This document shows, piece after piece, positions 1 through 13,000 of a stretch of DNA of 64,000 nucleotides. Position 1 is the first letter of the stretch; every line of letters starts with the position of its first letter. Source of the stretch: Balanoglossus misakiensis (taxonomy: Eukaryota; Hemichordata); assembly GCA_040954595.2 (NCBI GenBank), contig CM082580.2, forward strand, positions 1,116,001 through 1,180,000, given 5' to 3'. The notes under the pieces are model-generated. The model had not been told where the DNA came from. It was given only the letters and a program-made list of their open reading frames with translations, and did not search any database. Position numbers and translations under genes: made by a program.

Positions 1-3000
1 TATTTACCGATTTCTGGTGTGAGGCGCAGAACACATGATAGGCCCATGCTCATAAGAAATTTTTCCACTAGACTTTGTAGATCGAGAGATAGTTCAAAAA
101 TTTCCGTGGTTGCTTCCAAACAGCCTCGTTTGTTTACAAAATTATTTTGTGATGCGCAGAACAGATAGATAGGCCTATGCGCAAAAGAACGTTTTCCACT
201 AGACTCTGTAGATCGATGGATAGTTCTAAAATTTACATGGGTGCTTCTAAACAGCCTCGTTTATTTACCGATTTCTGTTGTGAGGCGCTGAACACATGAT
301 AGGCCTATACGCATAAGAAAGTTTTCCACTATACTCTGTAGATCGACGGATAGTTGTAAAATTTCAATGGTTGCTTCCAAACAGCCTCGTTTATTTACCG
401 AATTCTGTTGTGATGCGCAGAACACATGATAGGACTATGCGCATAAGAATTTTTTCCACTAGACTCTGTAGATCGACGGGTAGTTCTAAAATTTCCATAG
501 TTGCTTCCAAACAGCCTCGTTTATTTACCGAATTCTGTTGTTAGGCGCAGAACACGTGATAGGCCTATGCGCATAAGAAAGTTTTCCACTAGACTCTGTA
601 GATCGACGGATAGTTCTAAAATTGCCATGGTTGCTTCCAAACAGTCTCGTTAATTTACCGATTTCTGTTGTGAGGCGCAGAACACATGATAGGCCTATGC
701 GCATAAGAAATTTTTCCACTAGACTCTGTAGATCGACGGATAGTTCTAAAATGTCCATGGTTGCTTCCAAACAGCCTCGTTTATTTAATGAATTCTGTTG
801 TGATGCGCAGAACACATGATAGGCCTATGCGCATAAGAATTTTTCCACTAGACTCTGTAGATCGACGGATAGTTCTAAAATATCCATACTTGCTTCCAAA
901 CAGCCTCGTTTATTTACCGAATTATGTTGTGAGGCGCAGAACACGTGATAGGCCTATGCGCATTAGAAAGTTTTCCACTAGACTCTGTAGATCGAGAGAT
1001 AGTTCTAAAATTTCCAAGGTTGCTTCCAAACACAGTCTCGTTTGTTTACAAAAGTCTGCAGTGATGCGCAGAACACATGATAGGCCTATGCGCATAAGAA
1101 ACTGTTTCACTGTAGATCGACGGATAGTTCTAAAATTTCCATAGACTCTGTAGATCGAGAGATAGTTCTAAAATTTCCATGGTTGCTTCCAAACACAGCC
1201 TCGTTTGTTTACAAAATTCTTTTGTGATGCGCAGAACACATAGCTAGGCCTATGCGCATAAGAAAGTTTTCCACTAGACTCTGTAGATCGACGGATAGTT
1301 CTAAAATGTCCATGGTTGATTTCAAACAGCCTTGTTTATTTACCGAATTCTGCTGTGATGCGCAGATCACATAGATAGGCCTATGTGCATAAGAAACTTT
1401 TCCACTAGACTCTGTAGATCGACGGATAGTTCTAAAATTTCCATGGTTGCATCCAAACAGCCTCGTTTATTTACCGATTTCTGTTGTGAGGCGCAGAACA
1501 CGTGATAGGCCTATGCGCATAAGAAAGTTTTTTACTAGACTCTGCAGATCGACGGATAGTTCTAAAATTTCCATGGTTGCTTCCAAACACAGCCTCGTTT
1601 ATTTCCAAATTCTGTTGTAATGCGCAGAACACATAGATAGGCCTATGCGCATAAGAACGTTTTCCACTAGACTCTATAGATCGACGGATAGTTCTAAAAT
1701 TTCCATGGTTGCTTCCAAACACAGCCTCGTTTGTTTACAAAATTCTGCAGTGATGCGCAGAACACATGATAGGCCTATGCGCATAAGAAACTTTTTCACT
1801 GTAGATCGACGGATAGTTCTAAAATTTCCATGGTTGATTCCAAACACAACCTCGTTTGTTTACAAAATTCTGTTGTAATGCGCAGAACACATAGCTAGGC
1901 CTATGCGCATAAGAAAGTTTTCCACTAGACTCTGTAGATCGAGAGATAGTTCTAAAATATACATGGTTGCCTCAAAACACAGCCTCGTTTGTTTACAAAA
2001 TTCTGTTGTGATGCGCAGAACACATAGATAGGCCTATGCGCATAAGAACGTTTTCCACTAGACCTTTTAGATCGACGGATAGTTCTAAAATTTCCATGGT
2101 TGTTTCCAAACAGCCTCGTTTATTTACCGATTTCTGTTGTGAGGCTCTGAACACATAGATAGGCCTATGCGCATAAAAAAGTTTTCCACTAGACGCTGAA
2201 GGTCGACGGATAGTTCTAAAATTTCCATGGTTGCTTCCAAACAGCCTCGTTTATTTACCGATTTCTGTTGTGAGGCGCAGAACACATGATAGGCCCATGC
2301 GCATAAGAAATTTTTCCACTAGACTCTGTAGATCGACGGATAGTTCTAAAATGTCCATGGTTGCTTCCAAACAAAGCCTCGTTTGTTTACAAAATTCTGT
2401 TGTGATGCGCAGAACACATATATAGGCCTATGCGCATATGAACGTTTCCCACTATACTCTGTAGATCGAGAGATAGTTCTAAAATTTCCATGTTTGCTTC
2501 CAAACAGCCTCGTTTATTTACGGAATTCTGTTTTGAGGCGCAGAACACATAGATAGGCATATGTGCATAAGAAAGTTTTCCACTATAGACTCTGTAGATC
2601 GAGAGATAGTTCTAAAATTTCCATGGTTGCTTCCAAACACAGCCTCGTTTGTTTACAAAATTCTGTTGTGATGCGCAGAACACATATATAGGCCTATGCG
2701 CATAAGAACGTTTTCCACTAGACTCTGTAGATCGACGGATAGCTGTAAAATTTCCATGGTTGCTTCCAAACTGCCTCGTTTATTTACCGATTTCTGTTGT
2801 GAGGCGCAGAACACATGATAGGCCTATGCGCATAAGACATTTTTCCACTAGACTCTGTAGATCGACGGATAGTTCTAAAATTTCCATGGTTGCTTCCAAA
2901 CAGCCTCGTTTATTTACCGAATTCTGTTGTGAGGCGCAGAACACGTAATAGACCTATGCGCATTAGAAAGTTTTCCACAAGACTCTGTAGATCGACGGAT

Positions 3001-3086
3001 AGATGTAAAATGTCCACGGTTGCTTCCAAATACAGCCTCGTTTATTTACCGATTTCTGTTGTGATGCGCATAACACATATATAGGC

Positions 3087-6000
3087 CTATGCGCAAAAGA
3101 ACGTTTTCCACTAGACTCTGTAGATCGACAGATAGCTGTAAAATTTCCATGTTTGCTTCCAAACAGCCTCGTTTATTTACGGAATTCTGTTGTGAGGCGC
3201 AGAACACGTAATAGGCCTATGCGCATTAGAAAGTTTTCCACAGGACTCTGTAGATCGACGGATAGTTGTAAAATGTCCATGGTTGCTTCCAAATACAGCC
3301 TCGTTTATTTACCGATTTCTGTTGTGATGCGCATAACATATATATAGGCCTATGCGCAAAAGAACGTTTTCCACTAGACTCTGTAGATCGACAGATAGCT
3401 GTAAAATTTCCATGTTTGCTTGCAAACAGCCTTGTTTATTTACGGAATTCTGTTTTGAGGCGCAGAACACATGATAGGCCTATGCGCATACGACATTTTT
3501 CCACTAGACTCTGTAGATCGACGGATAGTTGTAAAATTTCCATGGTTGCTTCCAAACAACCTCGTTTGTTTACCGAATTCTGTTGTGATGCGCAGAACAC
3601 ATATATAGGCCTATGCGCATAAGAACGTTTTCCACTAGACTCTGTAGATCGACGGATAGTTGTAAAATGTTCATGGTTGCTTCCAAATACAGCCTCGTTT
3701 ATTTACCGATTTCTGTTGTGATGCGCATAACACATAGATAGGCCTATGCGCATTATAACGTTTTCCACTAGACTCTGTAGATCGACGGATAGTTGTAAAA
3801 TTTCCATGGTTGCTTCCAAACAGCCTCGTTTATTTACCGAATTCTGTTGTTAGGCGCAGAACACGTTATAGGCCTATGCGCATAAGAAAGTTTTCCACCA
3901 GACTCTGTAGATCGACGGATTTTTGTAAAATTTCCATGGTTGCTTCCAAACAGCCTCGTTTATTTACCGAATTCTGTTGTTAGGCGCAGAACACGTTATA
4001 GGCCTATGCGCATAAGAAAGTTTTCCACCAGACTCTGTAGATGGACTGATAGTTGTAAAATTTCCATGGTTGCTTCCAAACAGCCTCGTTTATTTACTGA
4101 TTTCTGTTGTGAGGCGCAGAACACATGATAGGCCAATGCGCATAAGACATTTTTCCACTAGACTCTGTAGATCGACGGATAGTTGTAAAATTTCCATGGT
4201 TGCTTCCAAACAGCCTCGTTTATTTACCGAATTCTGTTGTGAGGCGCAGAACACATAGATAGGCATATGTGCATAAGAAAGTTTTCCACTATAGACTCTG
4301 TAGATCGAGAGATAGTTCTAAAATGTCCATGGTTGCTACCAAACACAGCCTCGTTTGTTTACAAAATTCTGTTGTGATGCGCAGAACACATAGATAGGCC
4401 TATGCGCATATGAACGTTTTCCACCATACACTGTAGATCGAGAGATAGTTCTAAAACTTCCATGTTTGCTTCCAAACAGCCTCGTTTATTTGCGGAATTC
4501 TGTTTTGAGGCGCAGAACACATAGATAGGCATATGTGAATAAGAAAGTTTTCCACTATAGACTCTGTAGATCGAGAGATAGTTGTAAAATTTCCATGGTT
4601 GCTTCCAAACAGCCTCGTTTATTTACCGATTTCTGTTGTGAGGCGCAGAACACATAGATAGGCCTATGCGCATAAAAAACTTTTCAACTTTAGATCAACG
4701 GATAGTTCTAAAATTTCCATGGTTGTTTCCAAACAGCCTCGTTTATTTACCGAATTCTGTTGTGATGCGTAGAACACATACATATGCCTATGCGCATAAG
4801 AAAGTTTTCCACTAGACTCCGTAGATCGACGAATAGTTCTAAAATGTCCATGGTTGCTTCCAAACAAAGCCTGGTTTGTTTACAAAATTCTGTTGTGATG
4901 CGCAGAACACATAGATAGGCCTATGCGCATATGAACGTTTTCCACTATACTCTGTAGATCGAGAGATAGTTCTAAAATTTCCATGTTTGCTTCCAAACAG
5001 CCTCGTTTATTTACGGAATTCTGTTTTGAGGCGCAGAACACATAGATAGGCATATGTGCATAAGAAAGTTTTCCACTATAGACTCTGTAGATCGACGGAT
5101 AGTTGTAAAATTTCCATGGTTGCTTCCAAACAGCCTCGTTTATTTACCGAATTCTGTTGTAAGGCACAGAACACATAGATAGGCCTATGTGCATAAGAAA
5201 GTTTTCCACTATAGACTCTGTAGATCGAGAGATAGTTCTAAAATGTCCATGGTTGCTTCCAAACACAGCCTCGTTTGTTTACAAAATTCTGTTGTGATGC
5301 GCAGAACACATATATAGGCCTATGCGCATAATAACGTTTTCCACTAGACTCTGTAGATCGACGGATAGTTGTAAAATTTCCATGGTTGCTTCCAAACAGC
5401 CTCGTTTATTTACCGAATTCTGTTGTGAGGCGCAGAACACATAGATAGGCATATGTGCATAAGAAAGTTTTCCACTATAGACTCTGTAGATCGAGAGATA
5501 GTTCTAAAATGTCCATGGTTGCTACCAAACACAGCCTCGTTTGTTTACAAAATTCTGTTGTGATGCGCAGAACACATATATAGGCCTATGCGCATAAGAA
5601 CGTTAGCACTAGACTCTGTAGATCGACGGATAGTTGTAAAATTTCCATGGTTGCTTCCAAACAGCCTCGTTTATTTACTGATTTCTGTTGTGAGGCGCAG
5701 AACACATGATAGGCCAATGCGCATAAGACATTTTTCCACTAGATTCTGTAGATCGACGGATAGTTGTAAAATTTCCATGGTTGCTTCCAAACAACCTCGT
5801 TTGTTTACGAATTCTGTTGTGATGCGCAGAACACATATATAGGCCTATGCGCATAAGAACGTTTTCCACTAGACTCTGTAGATCGAGAGATAGTTCTAAA
5901 ATTTCCATGGTTGCTTCCAAACAGCCTCGTTTATTTACCGAATTCTGTTGTGAGACGCAGAACACGTAATAGGCCTGTGCGCATAAGAAAGTTTTCCACC

Positions 6001-7088
6001 AGACTCCGTAGATCGACGGATAGTTGTAAAATTTCCATGGTTGCTTCCAAACAGCCTCGTTTATTTACGGAATTCTGTTGTGAGGCGCAGAACACGTAAT
6101 AGGCCTATGCGCATTAGAAAGTTTTCCACAGGACTCTGTAGATCGACGGATAGTTGTAAAATGTCCATGGTTGCTTCCAAATACAGCCTCGTTTATTTAC
6201 CGATTTCTGTTGTGATGCGCATAACATATATTTAGGCCTATGCGCAAAAGAACGTTTTCCACTAGACTCTGTAGATCGACGGATAGCTGTAAAATTTCCA
6301 TGTTTGCTTGCAAACAGCCTTGTTTATTTACGGAATTCTGTTTTGAGGCGCAGAACACATGATAGGCCTATGCGCATACGACATTTTTCCACTAGACTCT
6401 GTAGATCGACGGATAGTTGTAAAATTTCCATGGTTGCTTCCAAACAACCTCGTTTGTTTACCGAATTCTGTTGTGATGCGCAGAACACATATATAGGCCT
6501 ATGCGCATAAGAACGTTTTCCACTAGACTCTGTAGATCGACGGATAGTTGTAAAATGTTCATGGTTGCTTCCAAATACAGCCTCGTTTATTTACCGATTT
6601 CTGTTGTGATGCGCATAACACATAGATAGGCCTATGCGCATTATAACGTTTTCCACTAGACTCTGTAGATCGACGGATAGTTGTAAAATTTCCATGGTTG
6701 CTTCCAAACAGCCTCGTTTATTTACCGAATTCTGTTGTTAGGCGCAGAACACGTTATAGGCCTATGCGCATAAGAAAGTTTTCCACCAGACTCTGTAGAT
6801 CGACGGATTTTTGTAAAATTTCCATGGTTGCTTCCAAACAGCCTCGTTTATTTACCGAATTCTGTTGTTAGGCGCAGAACACGTTATAGGCCTATGCGCA
6901 TAAGAAAGTTTTCCACCAGACTCTGTAGATGGACTGATAGTTGTAAAATTTCCATGGTTGCTTCCAAACAGCCTCGTTTATTTACTGATTTCTGTTGTGA
7001 GGCGCAGAACACATGATAGGCCAATGCGCATAAGACATTTTTCCACTAGACTCTGTAGATCGACGGATAGTTGTAAAATTCCCATGGT
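3087..7088 (+). repeat. Higher-order duplication in satellite A, offset 2888 bp
   Basis: A block of about 1.1 kb at 3087-4200 recurs at about 5975-7088, shifted by 2888 bp (about 22 monomers). The same rare variants occur in the same order in both: CCACAGGACTC, a TTGCTTGCAAAC variant, CGCATACGACAT, GGATTTTTGTAAAA and GATGGACTGATAG. Part of the same block appears again near 10244-11219, offset 7091 bp from the first copy. Neighbouring blocks match at other offsets (4260-5100 with 7278-8118 at 3018 bp; about 5160-5960 with 8311-9111 at 3151 bp). The 3-13 kb stretch is therefore a mosaic of overlapping duplications rather than one fixed higher-order unit. Boundaries are approximate to a monomer. 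Confidence 0.8.
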
Positions 7089-10000
7089 TGCTTCCAAACA
7101 ACCTCGTTTGTTTACGAATTCTGTTGTGATGCGCAGAACACATATATAGGGCTATGCGCATAAGAAAGTTTTCCACCAGACTCCGTAGATCGACGGATAG
7201 TTGTAAAATTTCCATGGTTGCTTCCAAACAGCCTCGTTTATTTACCGAATTCTGTTGTGAGGCGCAGAACACATAGATAGGCATATGTGCATAAGAAAGT
7301 TTTCCACTATAGACTCTGTAGATCGAGAGATAGTTCTAAAATGTCCATGGTTGCTACCAAACACAGCCTCGTTTGTTTACAAAATTCTGTTGTGATGCGC
7401 AGAACACATAGATAGGCCTATGCGCATATGAACGTTTTCCACCATACACTGTAGATCGAGAGATAGTTCTAAAACTTCCATGTTTGCTTCCAAACAGCCT
7501 CGTTTATTTGCGGAATTCTGTTTTGAGGCGCAGAACACATAGATAGGCATATGTGAATAAGAAAGTTTTCCACTATAGACTCTGTAGATCGAGAGATAGT
7601 TGTAAAATTTCCATGGTTGCTTCCAAACAGCCTCGTTTATTTACCGATTTCTGTTGTGAGGCGCAGAACACATAGGTAGGCCTATGCGCATAAAAAACTT
7701 TTCAACTTTAGATCAACGGATAGTTCTAAAATTTCCATGGTTGTTTCCAAACAGCCTCGTTTATTTACCGAATTCTGTTGTGATGCGTAGAACACATACA
7801 TATGCCTATGCGCATAAGAAAGTTTTCCACTAGACTCCGTAGATCGACGAATAGTTCTAAAATGTCCATGGTTGCTTCCAAACAAAGCCTGGTTTGTTTA
7901 CAAAATTCTGTTGTGATGCGCAGAACACATAGATAGGCCTATGCGCATATGAACGTTTTCCACTATACTCTGTAGATCGAGAGATAGTTCTAAAATTTCC
8001 ATGTTTGCTTCCAAACAGCCTCGTTTATTTACGGAATTCTGTTTTGAGGCGCAGAACACATAGATAGGCATATGTGCATAAGAAAGTTTTCCACTATAGA
8101 CTCTGTAGATCGAGAGATAGTTCTAAAATGTCCATGGTTGCTTCCAAACACAGCCTCGTTTGTTTACAAAATTCTGTTGTGATGCGCAGAACACATATAT
8201 AGGCCTATGCGCATAATAACGTTTTCCACTAGACTCTGTAGATCGACGGATAGTTGTAAAATTTCCATGGTTGCTTCCAAACAGCCTCGTTTATTTACCG
8301 AATTCTGTTGTAAGGCACAGAACACATAGATAGGCCTATGTGCATAAGAAAGTTTTCCACTATAGACTCTGTAGATCGAGAGATAGTTCTAAAATGTCCA
8401 TGGTTGCTTCCAAACACAGCCTCGTTTGTTTACAAAATTCTGTTGTGATGCGCAGAACACATATATAGGCCTATGCGCATAATAACGTTTTCCACTAGAC
8501 TCTGTAGATCGACGGATAGTTGTAAAATTTCCATGGTTGCTTCCAAACAGCCTCGTTTATTTACCGAATTCTGTTGTGAGGCGCAGAACACATAGATAGG
8601 CATATGTGCATAAGAAAGTTTTCCACTATAGACTCTGTAGATCGAGAGATAGTTCTAAAATGTCCATGGTTGCTACCAAACACAGCCTCGTTTGTTTACA
8701 AAATTCTGTTGTGATGCGCAGAACACATATATAGGCCTATGCGCATAAGAACGTTTCCACTAGACTCTGTAGATCGACGGATAGTTGTAAAATTTCCATG
8801 GTTGCTTCCAAACAGCCTCGTTTATTTACTGATTTCTGTTGTGAGGCGCAGAACACATGATAGGCCAATGCGCATAAGACATTTTTCCACTAGACTCTGT
8901 AGATCGACGGATAGTTGTAAAATTTCCATGGTTGCTTCCAAACAACCTCGTTTGTTTACGAATTCTGTTGTGATGCGCAGAACACATATATAGGCCTATG
9001 CGCATAAGAACGTTTTCCACTAGACTCTGTAGATCGAGAGATAGTTCTAAAATTTCCATGGTTGCTTCCAAACAGCCTCGTTTATTTACCGAATTCTGTT
9101 GTGAGACGCAGAACACGTAATAGGCCTATGCGCATAAGAAAGTTTTCCACCAGACTCCGTAGATCGACGGATAGTTGTAAAATTTCCATGGTTGCTTCCA
9201 AACAGCCTCGTTTATTTACCGAATTCTGTTGTGAGGCGCAGAACACATAGATAGGCCTATGTGCATAAGAAAGTTTTCCACTATAGACTCTGTAGATCGA
9301 GAGATAGTTCTAAAATGTCCATGGTTGCTACCAAACACAGCCTCGTTTGTTTACAAAATTCTGTTGTGATGCGCAGAACACATAGATAGGCCTATGCGCA
9401 TATGAACGTTTTCCACTATACACTGTAGATCGAGAGATAGTTCTAAAACTTCCATGTTTGCTTCCAAACAGCCTCGTTTATTTGCGGAATTCTGTTTTGA
9501 GGCGCAGAACACATAGATAGGCATATGTGAATAAGAAAGTTTTCCACTATAGACTCTGTAGATCGAGAGATAGTTGTAAAATTTCCATGGTTGCTTCCAA
9601 ACAGCCTCGTTTATTTACCGATTTCTGTTGTGAGGCGCAGAACACATAGATAGGCCTATGCGCATAAAAAACTTTTCAACTTTAGATCAACGGATAGTTC
9701 TAAAATTTCCATGGTTGCTTCCAAACACAGCCTCGTTTGTTTACAAAATTCTGTTGTGATGCGCAGAACACATATATAGGCCTATGCGCATCAGAACGTT
9801 TTCCACTAGACTCTGTATATCCACGGATAGCTGTAAAATTGCCATGTTTGCTTCCAAATAGCCTCGTTTATTTACGGAATTCTGTTTTTAGGCGCAGAAC
9901 ACATAGATAGGCATATGTGCATAAGAAAGTTTTCCACTATAGACTCTGTAGATCGAGAGATAGTTCTAAAATGTCCATGGTTGCTTCCAAACACAGCCTC

Positions 10001-13000
10001 GTTTGTTTACAAAATTCTGTTGTGATGCGCAGAACACATATATAGGCCTATGCGCAAAAGAACGTTTTCCACTAGACTCTGTAGATCGACGGATAGCTGT
10101 AAAATTTCCATGGTTGCTTCCAAACTGCCTCGTTTATTTACCGATTTCTGTTGTGAGGCGCAGAACACATGATAGGCCTATGCGCATAAGACATTTTTCC
10201 ACTAGACTCTGTAGATCGACGGATAGTTCTAAAATTTCCATGGTTGCTTCCAAACAGCCTCGTTTATTTACGGAATTCTGTTGTGAGGCGCAGAACACAT
10301 GATAGGCCTATGCGCATTAGAAAGTTTTCCTCAAGACTCTGTAGATCGACGGATAGTTGTAAAATGTCCATGGTTGCTTCCAAATACAGCCTCGTTTATT
10401 TACCGATTTCTGTTGTGATGCGCATAACACATATATAGGCCTATGCGCAAAAGAACGTTTACCACTAGACTCTGTAGATCGACGGATAGCTGTAAAATTT
10501 CCATGTTTGCTTGCAAACAGCCTCGTTTATTTACGGAATTCTGTTTTGAGGCGCAGAACACATGATAGGCCTATGCGCATACGACATTTTTCCACTAGAC
10601 TCTGTAGATCGACGGATAGTTGTAAAATGTCCATGGTTGCTTCCAAACAACCTCGTTTGTTTACCGAATTCTGTTGTGATGCGCAGAACACATATATAGG
10701 CCTATGCGCATAAGAACGTTTTCCACTAGACTCTGTAGATCGACGGATAGTTGTAAAATGTTCATGGTTGCTTCCAAATACAGCCTCGTTTATTTACCGA
10801 TTTCTGTTGTGATGCGCATAACACATAGATAGGCCTATGCGCATTATAACGTTTTCCACTAGACTCTGTAGATCGACGGATAGTTGTAAAATTTCCATGG
10901 TTGCTTCCAAACAGCCTCGTTTATTTACCGAATTCTGTTGTTTGGCGCAGAACACGTTATAGGCCTATGCGCATAAGTAAGTTTTCCACCAGACTCTGTA
11001 GATCGACGGATAGTTGTAAAATTTCCATGGTTGCTTCCAAACAGCCTCGTTTATTTACCGAATTCTGTTGTTAGGCGCAGAACACGTTATAGGCCTATGC
11101 GCATAAGAAAGTTTTCCACCAGACTCTGTAGATGGACTGATAGTTGTAAAATTTCCATGGTTGCTTCCAAACAGCCTCGTTTATTTACTGATTTCTGTTG
11201 TGAGGCGCAGAACACATGATAGGCCAATGCGCATAAGACATTTTTCCACTAGACTGTAGATCGACGGATAGTTGTAAAATTTCCATGGTTTCTTCCAAAC
11301 AACCTCGTTTGTTTACGAATTCTGTTGTGATGCGCAGAACACATATATAGGGCTATGCGCATAAGAAAGTTTTCCACCAGACTCCGTAGATCGACGGATA
11401 GTTGTAAAATTTCCATGGTTGCTTCCAAACAGCCTCGTTTATTTACCGAATTCTGTTGTGAGGCGCAGAACACATAGATAGGCATATGTGCATAAGAAAG
11501 TTTTCCACTATAGACTCTGTAGATCGAGAGATAGTTCTAAAATGTCCATGGTTGCTACCAAACACAGCCTCGTTTGTTTACAAAATTCTGTTGTGATGCG
11601 CAGAACACATAGATAGGCCTATGCGCATATGAACGTTTTCCACCATACACTGTAGATCGAGAGATAGTTCTAAAACTTCCATGTTTGCTTCCAAACAGCC
11701 TCGTTTATTTGCGGAATTCTGTTGTGATGCGCAGAACACATATATAGGCCTATGCGCATAATAACGTTTTCCACTAGACTCTGTACATCGACGGATAGTT
11801 GTAAAATTTCCATGGTTGCTTCCAAACAGCCTCGTTTATTTACCGAATTCTGTTGTAAGGCACAGAACACATAGATAGGCCTATGTGCATAAGAAAGTTT
11901 TCCACTATAGACTCTGTAGATCGAGAGATAGTTCTAAAATGTCGATGGTTGCTTCCAAACACAGCCTCGTTTGTTTACAAAATTCTGTTGTGATGCGCAG
12001 AACACATATATAGGCCTATGCGCATAATAACGTTTTCCACTAGACTCTGTAGATCGACGGATAGTTGTAAAATTTCCATGGTTGCTTCCAAACAGCCTCG
12101 TTTATTTACCGAATTCTGTTGTGAGGCGCAGAACACATAGATAGGCATATGTGCATAAGAAAGTTTTCCACTATAGACTCTGTAGATCGAGAGATAGTTC
12201 TAAAATGTCCATGGTTGCTACCAAACACAGCCTCGTTTGTTTACAAAATTCTGTTGTGATGCGCAGAACACATATATAGGCCTATGCGCATAAGAACGTT
12301 TCCACTAGACTCTGTAGATCGACGGATAGTTGTAAAATTTCCATGGTTGCTTCCAAACAGCCTCGTTTATTTACCGAATTCTGTTGTTAGGCGCAGAACA
12401 CGTTATAGGCCTATGCGCATAAGAAAGTTTTCCACCAGACTCTGTAGATGGACTGATAGTTGTAAAATTTCCATGGTTGCTTCCAAACAGCCTCGTTTAT
12501 TTACTGATTTCTGTTGTGAGGCGCAGAACACATGATAGGCCAATGCGCATAAGACATTTTTCCACTAGACTCTGTAGATCGACGGATAGTTGTAAAATTT
12601 CCATGGTTGCTTCCAAACAACCTCGTTTGTTTACGAATTCTGTTGTGATGCGCAGAACACATATATAGGCCTATGCGCATAAGAACGTTTTCCACTAGAC
12701 TCTGTAGATCGAGAGATAGTTCTAAAATTTCCATGGTTGCTTCCAAACAGCCTCGTTTATTTACCGAATTCTGTTGTGAGACGCAGAACACGTAATAGGC
12801 CTATGCGCATAAGAAAGTTTTCCACCAGACTCCGTAGATCGACGGATAGTTGTAAAATTTCCATGGTTGCTTCCAAACAGCCTCGTTTATTTACCGAATT
12901 CTGTTGTGAGGCGCAGAACACATAGATAGGCATATGTGCATAAGAAAGTTTTCCACTATAGACTCTGTAGATCGAGAGATAGTTCTAAAATGTCCATGGT

